A DNA stretch of 46,540 nt, taken from positions 1-46,540 of the forward strand of contig DXDU01000023.1 in the NCBI GenBank assembly GCA_019115285.1. Reading direction: 5' to 3'. Every line of letters begins with the position of its first letter. The stretch's first letter is position 1. Below are positions 23,874 to 30,695 of this stretch, piece by piece. This stretch comes from Candidatus Acutalibacter pullistercoris (GTDB lineage: Bacteria; Bacillota; Clostridia; Oscillospirales; Acutalibacteraceae). Below the pieces are notes generated by a model, which made no database searches, was not told the origin of the DNA, and saw nothing but the letters and a program-made list of their open reading frames with translations. A program made the translations under genes and the position numbers.

Positions 23874-24386
23874 TCAGGCAAACCAAGAGCGCACTGTCGC
23901 CAGGATCTGATCCAGCACAGACGCGCTGTCCGTCTCCTCCACCACAGTGCCCTGGTCCTCCTGGGCCACGTTTACATAGGTCACTTGGCTGCCGGTGATC
24001 TTGCTCATCCCCAGCTCGTTGACGGCGTACTCCTCCACTTGGGCGCCGGTCATCTTCTGGGCGGCGGCCATGTTCAGCTGGATCTCCAAACTCTCGGCCT
24101 CTTCCAAGGCCTGGGTGGTCTGGTTAATCTCCTCCGTCAGCTCCGTGAGCTGCACCTGGCTGTAGATCACGGTCATCACCGTGAACATCACCCCCGCGAA
24201 GAACAGGGCGGACAAAACCATCCGCAGGGGGCTGCGCTTCGCCCTGGCGTTGCGCTTCAGCTCCCGCTGGGGGAGCTCCACCACGTTGTGGCGGCGCTTC
24301 TGCCCTGGCTTCTGTTCCGGGGAATGGGCCGGCAGGGCGCTCTGGCCAAACCGGTCGAAATCGTAAGCTTGTGCGGTATGCGGCAT
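23874..24386 (-). CDS. ftsL: FtsL-like septum formation initiator
   Basis: Small bitopic protein of the FtsLBQ complex. After about 55 basic N-terminal residues there is one helix (VLSALFFAGVMFTVMTVIYS), then a leucine-zipper-like coiled coil (VQLTELTEEINQTTQALEEA) and the FtsL/DivIC-type segment VEEYAVNELGMSKI. The C-terminal tail is acidic. I take the second ATG (24384-24386), eight bases after GAGG; the first ATG two codons earlier has the ribosome site almost touching it. Length is 170-172 residues. It lies between rsmH and the class B PBP, the standard place. Sequence conservation of FtsL is low, so position carries much of the call. Confidence 0.86.
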   Translation of the reverse strand: MPHTAQAYDFDRFGQSALPAHSPEQKPGQKRRHNVVELPQRELKRNARAKRSPLRMVLSALFFAGVMFTVMTVIYSQVQLTELTEEINQTTQALEEAESLEIQLNMAAAQKMTGAQVEEYAVNELGMSKITGSQVTYVNVAQEDQGTVVEETDSASVLDQILATVRSWFA

Positions 24387-24531
24387 CTCCATTCCCTCTC
24401 TTTCTCTTTAGTAAGATCTCTACTCTACTTCTATGTTTATTTGTCAGCCGCGGAGGGCGCTTCGGGCCTGCCCGGCCCTGCCCCGGATGGCCGGGACAGC
24501 GCCCCCACGGGGCTTGTCACAGGAAAACTGG

Positions 24532-25458
24532 TCACAGCTTTTCGATCACCCGCAGCCTGGCGCTGCGGGCCCGGGGGTTTTCCGCCACCTCTTCCTCCGA
24601 AGGGGCCAGCCCCTTTTTGTAGAGGAGCTTGCCCTGGGGCTTCCTGCCGCAGACGCAGACGGGAAAGTCCTTGGGACAGATGCAGCCCTGGCACCAGTCG
24701 TGCATTTGCTGCTTGACAATCCTGTCCTCCAGGGAGTGGAAGGTGATTACGGCCAGGCGGCCGCCGGGCAGGAGCAGATCGAAGCCGGCCTGCAGCCCTT
24801 CCCGCAGGCGGTCCAGCTCGCCGTTTACGGCGATGCGCAGCGCCTGGAAGGTCTTTCTGGCGGGGTGGCCCTCGGCCCGCCGCACCGCCGCCGGCACAGA
24901 CGCTTTCACGATCTCTGCCAGCTGGGCGGTGGTCTGGATGGGAGCTTTCTCCCGGGCCTGGCAAATGCCCCGGGCGATCCGCCGGGCGCTGCGCTCCTCT
25001 CCGTAGCGGAAGAGGATGCTGCTGAGCTCTTCCTCCGAAAGGCTGTTGACCAAATCCTTGGCGGAGGGTCCCTCTTGGCTCATGCGCATGTCCAGGGGGG
25101 CGTCGTAATGATAGGAAAAGCCCCTCTCCGGCGTGTCCAGCTGGTACGACGAGACCCCGATGTCCAAGAGCACCCCATTTGCTCTCTGAATCCCTCGGGA
25201 CTCTGCCAGCTGCCGCATCTGGGCAAAATTCCCCTGCACCCGGATGGACTGTGGGTAGGAGGCCAGCCGCTCTCCCGCCGCCCGCATGGCGTCGGGGTCC
25301 TGGTCGATGGACAGGAGCTTTCCTGTGGTGAGCCGCTGCAAAATCGCCTCCGAGTGGCCCCCGCCACCCATGGTGCCGTCAATGTAGATCCCCTCTGGCT
25401 GGATCGCCAGGGCTTCTATCGTCTCATGAAACAAGACGGGCTTGTGGTGAAATTCCAT
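24532..25458 (-). CDS. rsmH: 16S rRNA (cytosine1402-N4)-methyltransferase RsmH
   Basis: SAM-dependent methyltransferase that, with RsmI, forms m4Cm1402 in the ribosomal P site. N-terminus EFHHKPVLFHETIEAL and IDGTMGGGGHSEAIL (SAM loop) are diagnostic; LLDIGVSSYQLDTPERGFSY, RVFQAL-equivalent TFQALRIAVNGELDRL and VITFHSLEDRIVKQ follow (given in part). Length is 308 residues. It starts 17 bases after mraZ. The ribosome site is weak (AGAGAAG), consistent with coupling to mraZ translation. Old name mraW. Confidence 0.97.
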   Translation of the reverse strand: MEFHHKPVLFHETIEALAIQPEGIYIDGTMGGGGHSEAILQRLTTGKLLSIDQDPDAMRAAGERLASYPQSIRVQGNFAQMRQLAESRGIQRANGVLLDIGVSSYQLDTPERGFSYHYDAPLDMRMSQEGPSAKDLVNSLSEEELSSILFRYGEERSARRIARGICQAREKAPIQTTAQLAEIVKASVPAAVRRAEGHPARKTFQALRIAVNGELDRLREGLQAGFDLLLPGGRLAVITFHSLEDRIVKQQMHDWCQGCICPKDFPVCVCGRKPQGKLLYKKGLAPSEEEVAENPRARSARLRVIEKL

Positions 25459-25474
25459 ACTGTCGTCTTCTCTG

Positions 25475-25894
25475 TCAGAAGTCCAGAAGCGTCATCGAGG
25501 CTTCGATGGCCTCGTCGGTCTGGCTCTGGTTGTAGTCGTTCCACCGGTCCGTATCCCAGATCTCCGCTCGCACCGCGGCGCCGATGACCGTCACGTCCTT
25601 GCCCAGCCCCGCGTGCTCCCGCAGGTTCTGGGGGATGAGGATACGCCCCTGTTTGTCCGGCTCCACCTCGGCGGCGCCGGAGAAGAAATAACGCTGGATG
25701 GCCTTGCCCTGGGCCAGGGGGATGGCGGAGACCTTCTCCACCAGCTTGTCCCACTGGGCTTGGGACAGCACGAACAGGCAACCGTCCAGGCCTTTGCACA
25801 CGTAAAACTTGTCCCCCAGGTCCTCTCGGAACTTGGAGGGCACAGTCACGCGGCCCTTCTGGTCCATATTGTGTTGGTACTCGCCTGTCAGCAT
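25475..25894 (-). CDS. mraZ: Transcriptional regulator MraZ
   Basis: AbrB-like (SpoVT/MazE fold) regulator of the dcw operon. The sequence has two MraZ repeats: YQHNMDQKGRVTVPSKFRED and EPDKQGRILIPQNLREHAGL, each with the D-x-K/Q-G-R core. I start at ATG 25892-25894 because the family begins M-x-x-G-E-Y-x-H; AAAGGA lies 12 bases upstream, a long spacing. The in-frame ATG at 26011 would add 39 residues that run through the leader repeats. Length is 139 residues. Autoregulation through direct repeats near its promoter is known for the family; GTGG-rich sequence lies just downstream of the predicted start site here. Confidence 0.95.
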   Translation of the reverse strand: MLTGEYQHNMDQKGRVTVPSKFREDLGDKFYVCKGLDGCLFVLSQAQWDKLVEKVSAIPLAQGKAIQRYFFSGAAEVEPDKQGRILIPQNLREHAGLGKDVTVIGAAVRAEIWDTDRWNDYNQSQTDEAIEASMTLLDF

Positions 25895-26190
25895 GCCCGG
25901 TCCGGTCCTTTCCCAGGCTGAGCCTGGACGCACTTCGCGTAGCAAGCTCACCCTGTATTTGCTGCCCTGGGGCTCGCGCTGTCGCCGCGCGGCGGCCTCG
26001 GGGTTTTCCACAAGGCTGAGCCCGGACGCCCTTCGCGCAGCAAGCTCACCCTGTTATTTGCCCCAGAGGCTCTTCCGCCCCTGGGGGCGCCCTGGCTGTG
26101 TCAGGGAACGGGCGTCAGCTTTCGCCCTTTTTTGCCCCTTTCGTGACACTTCGTGGTACTTTTCCCCACAATTCACCACCCAGTGCCTTT
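25895..26190 (-). promoter_or_regulatory. Long mraZ leader with two copies of a foldable repeat
   Basis: About 290 bases separate the predicted start site (near 26184) from the mraZ ATG. The leader holds two imperfect direct repeats (about 25915-25973 and 26013-26072, offset 98). Each can fold with an outer TGAGC/GCTCA stem and an inner ACGC/GCGT (or GCGC/GCGT) stem around GAAG-type loops; one difference between copies turns A-U into G-U, so pairing is kept. GTGGTG and GTGGGG near 26165-26180 could be MraZ sites. No gene is seen in this 495-base gap (25895-26389). Confidence 0.5.
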
Positions 26191-26219
26191 ATTATAACGG
26201 AAACAGGCGTTGAATTCAA
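26191..26219 (-). promoter_or_regulatory. Promoter of mraZ / dcw cluster
   Basis: On the minus strand TTGAAT (26214-26219), 17 bases, TATAAT (26191-26196). The match is strong and no gene lies between it and mraZ. Confidence 0.8.
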
Positions 26220-26224
26220 CCGCT

Positions 26225-26255
26225 AAAAAACCCCAGATCTGCGCAAGATCTGGGG
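26225..26255 (-). terminator. Strong terminator upstream of mraZ promoter
   Basis: Perfect 10-bp stem CCCCAGATCT/AGATCTGGGG (26231-26240 with 26246-26255), loop of five, followed on the minus strand by TTTTTT. It insulates the dcw promoter from the rsmD-coaD unit. Confidence 0.9.
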
Positions 26256-26298
26256 AAAACAGGGGTGCGAACAGGCGTTCGCAATTATATTGTGGTAG

Positions 26299-26332
26299 AA
26301 AAAGAGCCTCCCACAATATCTTGTGAGAGGCT
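26299..26332 (-). terminator. Second terminator after the coiled-coil gene
   Basis: Stem AGCCTC/GAGGCT (26305-26310 with 26327-26332) with inner CACAA/TTGTG, followed on the minus strand by CTTTTT. A perfect hairpin (CGGAGAA/TTCTCCG) at 26343-26358 precedes it and another (GCGAAC/GTTCGC) at 26267-26282 follows it. Confidence 0.8.
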
Positions 26333-26389
26333 GGAGGGGGGTCGGAGAAAGTTCTCCGATTCTTATAAGACTAGACCAAAAAGCTTTCC

Positions 26390-26869
26390 TTAATTTTGTA
26401 AGTTCCGCTGAGAGGCCTTGATGTTCTGGCGGGTCTTGCGCAGCTCGGCCAGCTGCTCGGAGAGGGACTCGTCGGCCCGGCGCATCAGGTCGTCCACATA
26501 GTCAGAGCTGGCTTTGCGCATCTCCTTAAACTTCTGCTGGGCCTGGGCGATGAGCTCGTTGGCCTTCTGCTGGGCCTGGCGGACGATCTCGTCCTGGGCC
26601 ACCATGGCCTTGGCCTTCTCCTCCGCCACCCGGACGATGGTCTCGGCCTCTCGGTTGGCCTCGTTGATGATCTGGGTGCGGTCGGCCACGATCGCCTTGG
26701 CCTGGCGCACCTCCGCGGGGATCTCCTCTTTGATGTCGTCCAGGATCTGCCGGACTTCGTCGCCGTCCACCATCACCTTGCCGGCGGAAAGGGGCATTTT
26801 CCAACCCTTTTCCAGCACGTCGTACATTTCGTCGATCAGATCCTCGATGGTCGCCTGATTATTGCTCAT
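26390..26869 (-). CDS. Coiled-coil protein resembling ATP synthase subunit B/H
   Basis: A 159-residue soluble protein. Residues 1-50 (DLIDEMYDVLEKGWKMPLSAG and VRQILDDIKEEIP) look like a short helical head; the rest is one continuous Ala/Glu/Gln/Lys-rich helix (REAETIVRVAEEKAKAMVAQ). There is no membrane segment, so it is not a true F-type b subunit despite the compositional likeness; DivIVA-like C-terminal helices give similar composition. Clostridial relatives are usually labelled ATPase or hypothetical (memory). It follows coaD by 57 bases, in the rsmD-coaD unit, and is closed by two terminators. Function unknown; a scaffold role is a guess. Confidence 0.8.
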   Translation of the reverse strand: MSNNQATIEDLIDEMYDVLEKGWKMPLSAGKVMVDGDEVRQILDDIKEEIPAEVRQAKAIVADRTQIINEANREAETIVRVAEEKAKAMVAQDEIVRQAQQKANELIAQAQQKFKEMRKASSDYVDDLMRRADESLSEQLAELRKTRQNIKASQRNLQN

Positions 26870-26926
26870 GATCCAACTCGTTCCTTTCTTCTGCTTTCGC
26901 TTTTAAAGAGCTATCACACCGGACGC

Positions 26927-27418
26927 TCACTGCCGCTTGCACAGCCGCGCCTGGATGGTTTCCAAAATACAAGGGGGCACAAAGTGGGAGATATCCCCGC
27001 CGAAGCCCGCCACCTGCTTGACCATGCTGGAGCTTAAAAACATGTTCTCCGCGCTGGTGGAGAGGAACATGGTCTCCAGCTCTGGGTTCAGCTTCTTGTT
27101 GGTCAGGGCCTGCTGGAACTCGTACTCGAAGTCGGACAGGGCCCGCAGCCCCTTGACGATGACCATGGCGCCCCGGCGCTTGGCGTAGTCCGCCAGCAAG
27201 CCGTCCACCTTGTCCACCTCGATATTTTCAAGGCCCTCCGCGGCGATGACCCGCCGCAGCAGGTCCATGCGCTCCTCCACCGTAAAGCTGAAGTGCTTTT
27301 CGGGATTGACCGGCACGCCCACGATGATCTTGTCGAAGATTCTGCTGGCCCGGCTGATGATGTCCAGGTGCCCGATGGTCACCGGGTCGAAACTGCCGGG
27401 GCACACCGCGATGCGCAT
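26927..27418 (-). CDS. coaD: Phosphopantetheine adenylyltransferase
   Basis: Penultimate step of coenzyme A synthesis: ATP plus 4'-phosphopantetheine to dephospho-CoA. The nucleotidyltransferase motif PGSFDPVTIGHLDII (with the T/HxGH element) is at residues 8-22, and the second motif SSSMVKQVAGFGGDIS lies near the C-terminus. KGLRALSDFEYEFQQALTNK is a CoaD hallmark. ATG 27416-27418 has GAGGAGGGG upstream; a start at 27445 would overlap rsmD. Length is 163 residues. It starts 4 bases after the rsmD stop, the standard bacterial pairing. Confidence 0.96.
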   Translation of the reverse strand: MRIAVCPGSFDPVTIGHLDIISRASRIFDKIIVGVPVNPEKHFSFTVEERMDLLRRVIAAEGLENIEVDKVDGLLADYAKRRGAMVIVKGLRALSDFEYEFQQALTNKKLNPELETMFLSTSAENMFLSSSMVKQVAGFGGDISHFVPPCILETIQARLCKRQ

Positions 27419-27422
27419 AGGC

Positions 27423-27986
27423 TCACCCCTCCTCTCCCGCCTCAAGGACCTGCCTGGCCCGGTAAGCGGTCAGCATGATCTTGCCATAGCGGTACACCTT
27501 GTCCCGGCGGAAGTTCCCTGCCTCTTCCGGCAGCTCCACCTCTTTGGGGTGCTCGCACACCACCACGCCCCCGGGGTTCATGGCCTCCGCCGTCAGGGCC
27601 AGGGCCCTGGGCAGTAGCCCTTCGCGAAAGGGCGGGTCCAAAAAGGCGATGTCGAACTTCTCCCGGTTGCCCCGGAGGAAGGCGGCGAAGTCGGCGCAGA
27701 CAATCTGGGCCTGGTCCGTCATGCCGCAGGCTTTCACGTTTTTCTCCACCACCCGGATGGAATCCCGGGAGGCGTCTACGAACACGGCCTTGGCCGCCCC
27801 GCGGCTGAGAGCCTCCAGCCCGATCTGGCCCGACCCGGCGAACAGGTCTAAAAACCGCCGGCCCTCCAGCTGGAACTGGAGGATGTTGAAGAGGGACTCC
27901 TTCACCCGGTCCGTAGTGGGCCGCACGGCCTCCCCCTCCAGGGCGGCCAGCTTTTTGCCCCGTTTCGAGCCTGTGATGATACGCAT
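27423..27986 (-). CDS. rsmD: 16S rRNA (guanine966-N2)-methyltransferase RsmD
   Basis: Methylates G966 of 16S rRNA in the small subunit. The N-terminus MRIITGSKRGKKL and RPTTDRVKESLFNIL are signatures; FLDLFAGSGQIGLEALSRGA is the SAM loop and FLDPPFREG is the catalytic N/D-P-P-F motif. Length is 187 residues. It has its own promoter overlapping the uvrC 3' end and leads the unit rsmD-coaD-26390. Confidence 0.95.
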   Translation of the reverse strand: MRIITGSKRGKKLAALEGEAVRPTTDRVKESLFNILQFQLEGRRFLDLFAGSGQIGLEALSRGAAKAVFVDASRDSIRVVEKNVKACGMTDQAQIVCADFAAFLRGNREKFDIAFLDPPFREGLLPRALALTAEAMNPGGVVVCEHPKEVELPEEAGNFRRDKVYRYGKIMLTAYRARQVLEAGEEG

Positions 27987-28019
27987 GGCAAGTCTCCAAA
28001 AAGTTTTCAGATTCGCTTT

Positions 28020-28048
28020 ATTATCCCATTATTCCCGCCATCTGTCAA
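28020..28048 (-). promoter_or_regulatory. Promoter of rsmD
   Basis: On the minus strand a consensus TTGACA (28043-28048), 17 bases, GATAAT (28020-28025). The -35 box overlaps the last codons of uvrC. Confidence 0.75.
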
Positions 28049-29982
28049 CTGTCCACGGCAATTTCCTGGGCTTCTTCCCCATTTTTCTCGGTTTTTTGCG
28101 CAGATTCCGCCGTTTTCTCCCCCACTTCCCCCTGGTTTTCCAAGGGTCCGTGGAAAAATTCGTACACCCGGCGGGCGGCGGGGACGGTCATGGAGGGGGC
28201 GTTTTCCAGCTCCTGCAGGTCCGCCTCCCCAATGGCCCCCACGGTTTTGAAGTGTTTTAGCAGCGCCTTGGCCCGGGCCTCCCCAATGCCGGGGATGGAG
28301 GTGAGAGTGGAGGACACCGCCGCCCGCTTCCGCTGCTGCCGGTGGTAGCCGATGGCGAACCGGTGCACCTCGTCCTGGATGGTGGACAGCAGGGTGAAGG
28401 CCCGGCGGGTGGACTGTATGGCGATCTCTCCCCCGGAGAGGGCCACGGCCCTGGTGCGGTGGCGGTCGTCCTTCACCAGGCCGAAGAGGGGGACGGCCAC
28501 CCCCATCTCCCGCAGCACCGGCTCCACCGCCGCCACGTGGCCCTTGCCCCCGTCCAAGAGGATCAGATCCGGCAGCCTGCCGAAGCCCTCTTCCTCTCCC
28601 CGGCGCTGGGCGGCCTTGTACTCCTCAAACCGCCGGCGGATCACCTCCCGCATAGAGCCGTAGTCGTCCTGGCCCGTCACCGTTTTGATCTTGAACTTCC
28701 GGTAGGCGGACTTTAGGGGCCGGCCGTTTTCGAACACCACCATGCCCGCCACGTTCTCTCCCCCCTGGAGGTTGGAGATGTCGTAGCACTCGATATAGGC
28801 CGGGGTCTTCTCCAGGCCCAGCAGCCGCCGGATCTCGTCTAGGGCCGAGGCCTCCCGGCCGGTGTTTCCCGTCTGCCTGGCGATGTGCTCCGCCGCGTTC
28901 TGCCGGCACATCTGCACCAGCTGGTGCTGCTCCCCCCGCTGGGGCACGTGGAGCTTCACCTGCCGGCCCCGGCGCTGGGAGAGCCACTGGGCCACCAGCT
29001 CCCGGTCCTCCACCGGGCCGTCCAGGGCGATGACGGGAGGGACCCTGTCCCGGATGGCGTAGTACTGGCGCAAAAACTCCGACCGGGCCTCCGGGTCGGG
29101 CTGGCAGCCCTCGGTGAGGAAGCTCTCCCGGTCGCAGAGCTTGCCCCCCTGGAACCGGAACACCTCGAAGGCGGTGTGGGTCTCCCCCTGGGCCAGGGCG
29201 AACACGTCCTGCTCCTCCACCCGGCTGGCCACCACCTTCTGGCGCTCCTTCATCTTCTGGATGGCGGCGATGCGGTCCCGGAGCCTGGCTGCCAGCTCGA
29301 ACTCCATGTGCTCCGCCGCCTCCTCCATCTTCTCCGTCAAGGTTTTGACCGAGGTGGAGCTGCCCCCCTTGATGAAGTCCAACGCCTCCCCGAAGGCCTC
29401 GTTGTACTCCTCCTCCGTGACCTTCCCCCGGCAGGGGGCGCAGCACTGCTGGATGTAGTAGTTGAGGCAGGGCCGGCCCTTGCCGAAGTCCTGGGGGAAC
29501 TTCCTGTTGCAGTCGGGGAGCTTGAAGATCTTCCTGGCGGCGTCTATGGCCTGCTTGATGGACCAGGAGCTCATGTAGGGGCCGATGTACTGGGCCCCGT
29601 CCTCCTCGGCCTTTTTCACCTCGGTGATCCTGGGCCAGGGGCCGGGGCTGACCCGGATGTAGCTGTAGCCCTTGTCATCTTTGAGCAGGATGTTGTACTT
29701 GGGCTGGTGCTGCTTGATCAGACTGCTCTCCAGCACCAGGGCCTCGAACTCGCTGTCGCACAGGATGTACTCGAACCAGTCCACGTTGGCCACCATCCGC
29801 CGGACCTTGAGCTGGTGGTTCTTCTCAGAGCCGAAGTACTGGCTCACCCGGTTTTTCAGCGCCTTGGCCTTCCCGATATAGATGATGTCCCCGGCCTTGT
29901 TGTGCATCAGGTAGACGCCGGGGGTCAGGGGCAGGCGCATGGCCTTTTCCCGCAGTTCCCGGCGCTTTTCCTCTCCCTCCAC
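28045..29982 (-). CDS. uvrC: Excinuclease ABC subunit C
   Basis: Makes both incisions in nucleotide excision repair with UvrA and UvrB. The N-terminal GIY-YIG domain shows GVYLMHNKAGDIIYIGKAKA. The UvrB-binding UVR helix pair is near residues 205-235 (MEEAAEHMEFELAARLRDRI), a C-terminal RNase H-like domain contains ECYDISNLQGGENVAGMVVF and LILLDGGKGHV, and HhH motifs (IPGIGEARAKALLKHF) follow. The last 35 residues are an acidic, Gln/Glu-rich extension. The GTG at 29980-29982 has GGGGGAG about seven bases upstream and gives the usual first residues (ELREKAMRLPLTPG); an internal ATG would remove them. Length is 645 residues. Confidence 0.97.
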   Translation of the reverse strand: MEGEEKRRELREKAMRLPLTPGVYLMHNKAGDIIYIGKAKALKNRVSQYFGSEKNHQLKVRRMVANVDWFEYILCDSEFEALVLESSLIKQHQPKYNILLKDDKGYSYIRVSPGPWPRITEVKKAEEDGAQYIGPYMSSWSIKQAIDAARKIFKLPDCNRKFPQDFGKGRPCLNYYIQQCCAPCRGKVTEEEYNEAFGEALDFIKGGSSTSVKTLTEKMEEAAEHMEFELAARLRDRIAAIQKMKERQKVVASRVEEQDVFALAQGETHTAFEVFRFQGGKLCDRESFLTEGCQPDPEARSEFLRQYYAIRDRVPPVIALDGPVEDRELVAQWLSQRRGRQVKLHVPQRGEQHQLVQMCRQNAAEHIARQTGNTGREASALDEIRRLLGLEKTPAYIECYDISNLQGGENVAGMVVFENGRPLKSAYRKFKIKTVTGQDDYGSMREVIRRRFEEYKAAQRRGEEEGFGRLPDLILLDGGKGHVAAVEPVLREMGVAVPLFGLVKDDRHRTRAVALSGGEIAIQSTRRAFTLLSTIQDEVHRFAIGYHRQQRKRAAVSSTLTSIPGIGEARAKALLKHFKTVGAIGEADLQELENAPSMTVPAARRVYEFFHGPLENQGEVGEKTAESAQKTEKNGEEAQEIAVDS

Positions 29983-30021
29983 ACAATCTCCCCCTTTCCG
30001 GCACGTGTTGCCATTGATATG

Positions 30022-30045
30022 AAAAAAGCACCGCTTCCGCGGTGC
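30022..30045 (-). terminator. Terminator after the HPr gene
   Basis: Perfect 7-bp stem GCACCGC/GCGGTGC (30028-30034 with 30039-30045), loop of four, then TTTTTT on the minus strand. Confidence 0.9.
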
Positions 30046-30101
30046 CTATCTCATAGGGCCAGCCTTTGCTGTCCCTTCCCGACGCAGCGTGGGAAGGAAG
30101 C

Positions 30102-30371
30102 TTACTCGGCGAAACCGGAGTTGACCAGATCCACCAGAGCGTCCACGGCCTCCTGCTCGTCAGAGCCGTCGGCGATGATGCGGATGGTGACGCCGCCCAC
30201 AATGCCCAGGGACAGAACGCCCAGCAGGCTCTTGGCGTTCACGCGGCGCTCCTCTTTCTCCACCCAGATAGAGGACTTGAACTCGTTGGCCTTCTGGATG
30301 AAGAAGGTGGCGGGCCGGGCGTGGAGACCCACCTGATTCTGGACCAAAACTTCCTTAGCGCACATGCACAT
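30102..30371 (-). CDS. ptsH: HPr-family phosphocarrier protein
   Basis: Phosphocarrier of the PEP:sugar phosphotransferase system. The active-site histidine is present (His17 in GLHARPATFF), and the regulatory serine is Ser48 in NAKSLLGVLSLG, the target of HPr kinase in Firmicutes. So both the sugar-transport and catabolite-repression sites are intact, unlike Crh, which has Gln for His. The first ATG (30371) has AGGAG five bases upstream; relatives begin two codons later, so either may be used. Length is 89 residues. It is monocistronic, with its own promoter and terminator; ptsI is not adjacent. Confidence 0.93.
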   Translation of the reverse strand: MCMCAKEVLVQNQVGLHARPATFFIQKANEFKSSIWVEKEERRVNAKSLLGVLSLGIVGGVTIRIIADGSDEQEAVDALVDLVNSGFAE

Positions 30372-30430
30372 TCACTCTCCTACACAAAAGTTTAAAGTCG
30401 GGTTTTCTTGCCGGTGAAAAATCCGTCTAA

Positions 30431-30447
30431 CAAACGAAAAGCGTTTG
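30431..30447. promoter_or_regulatory. Dyad downstream of the ptsH start site
   Basis: CAAACG (30431-30436), five-base spacer, CGTTTG (30442-30447): a perfect inverted repeat about 6 to 22 bases past the predicted transcription start. It only loosely resembles a CcpA cre site and may be an operator or an RNA hairpin. Confidence 0.35.
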
Positions 30448-30459
30448 GAAATTAAGCTA

Positions 30460-30487
30460 ATTATAGCATATTTCCGGCTCCCGTCAA
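30460..30487 (-). promoter_or_regulatory. Promoter of ptsH
   Basis: On the minus strand TTGACG (30482-30487), 16 bases, TATAAT (30460-30465) with extended TGC. It lies about 90 bases before the HPr start. The remaining gap to trmD (about 30490-30695) has no gene that I can see; it contains a hairpin AGGCCT/AGGCCT near 30630-30648. Confidence 0.8.
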
Positions 30488-30695
30488 CTGCTGGGGGCCA
30501 ATTTTGGCTCCCTGAACAGAGGCCCAAATCATTTCCAGCCCCCCTTTGTGCAAGATGCAGTCATTGTTGAAAACTTTTTGAAGCATTTGTTAGCCGGGGC
30601 CTGCACACACCGCCATATCCTGTGGCCCAGGCCTTTCATAAGGCCTAGGCGCCCCTGCACAGAGCATGGGCAGAAAGCCGGGAAAGTATGCGCCC

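Noticed and set aside
25895-26011. N-terminal extension of MraZ from the ATG at 26011
   Set aside because: It would add 39 residues not found in the family, made from the leader repeat. The family start motif is at 25894.
30431-30447. Dyad as a CcpA cre site
   Set aside because: The consensus needs a TG-N-AA-N-CG-type core that is only partly met, so I list it as an unnamed dyad.
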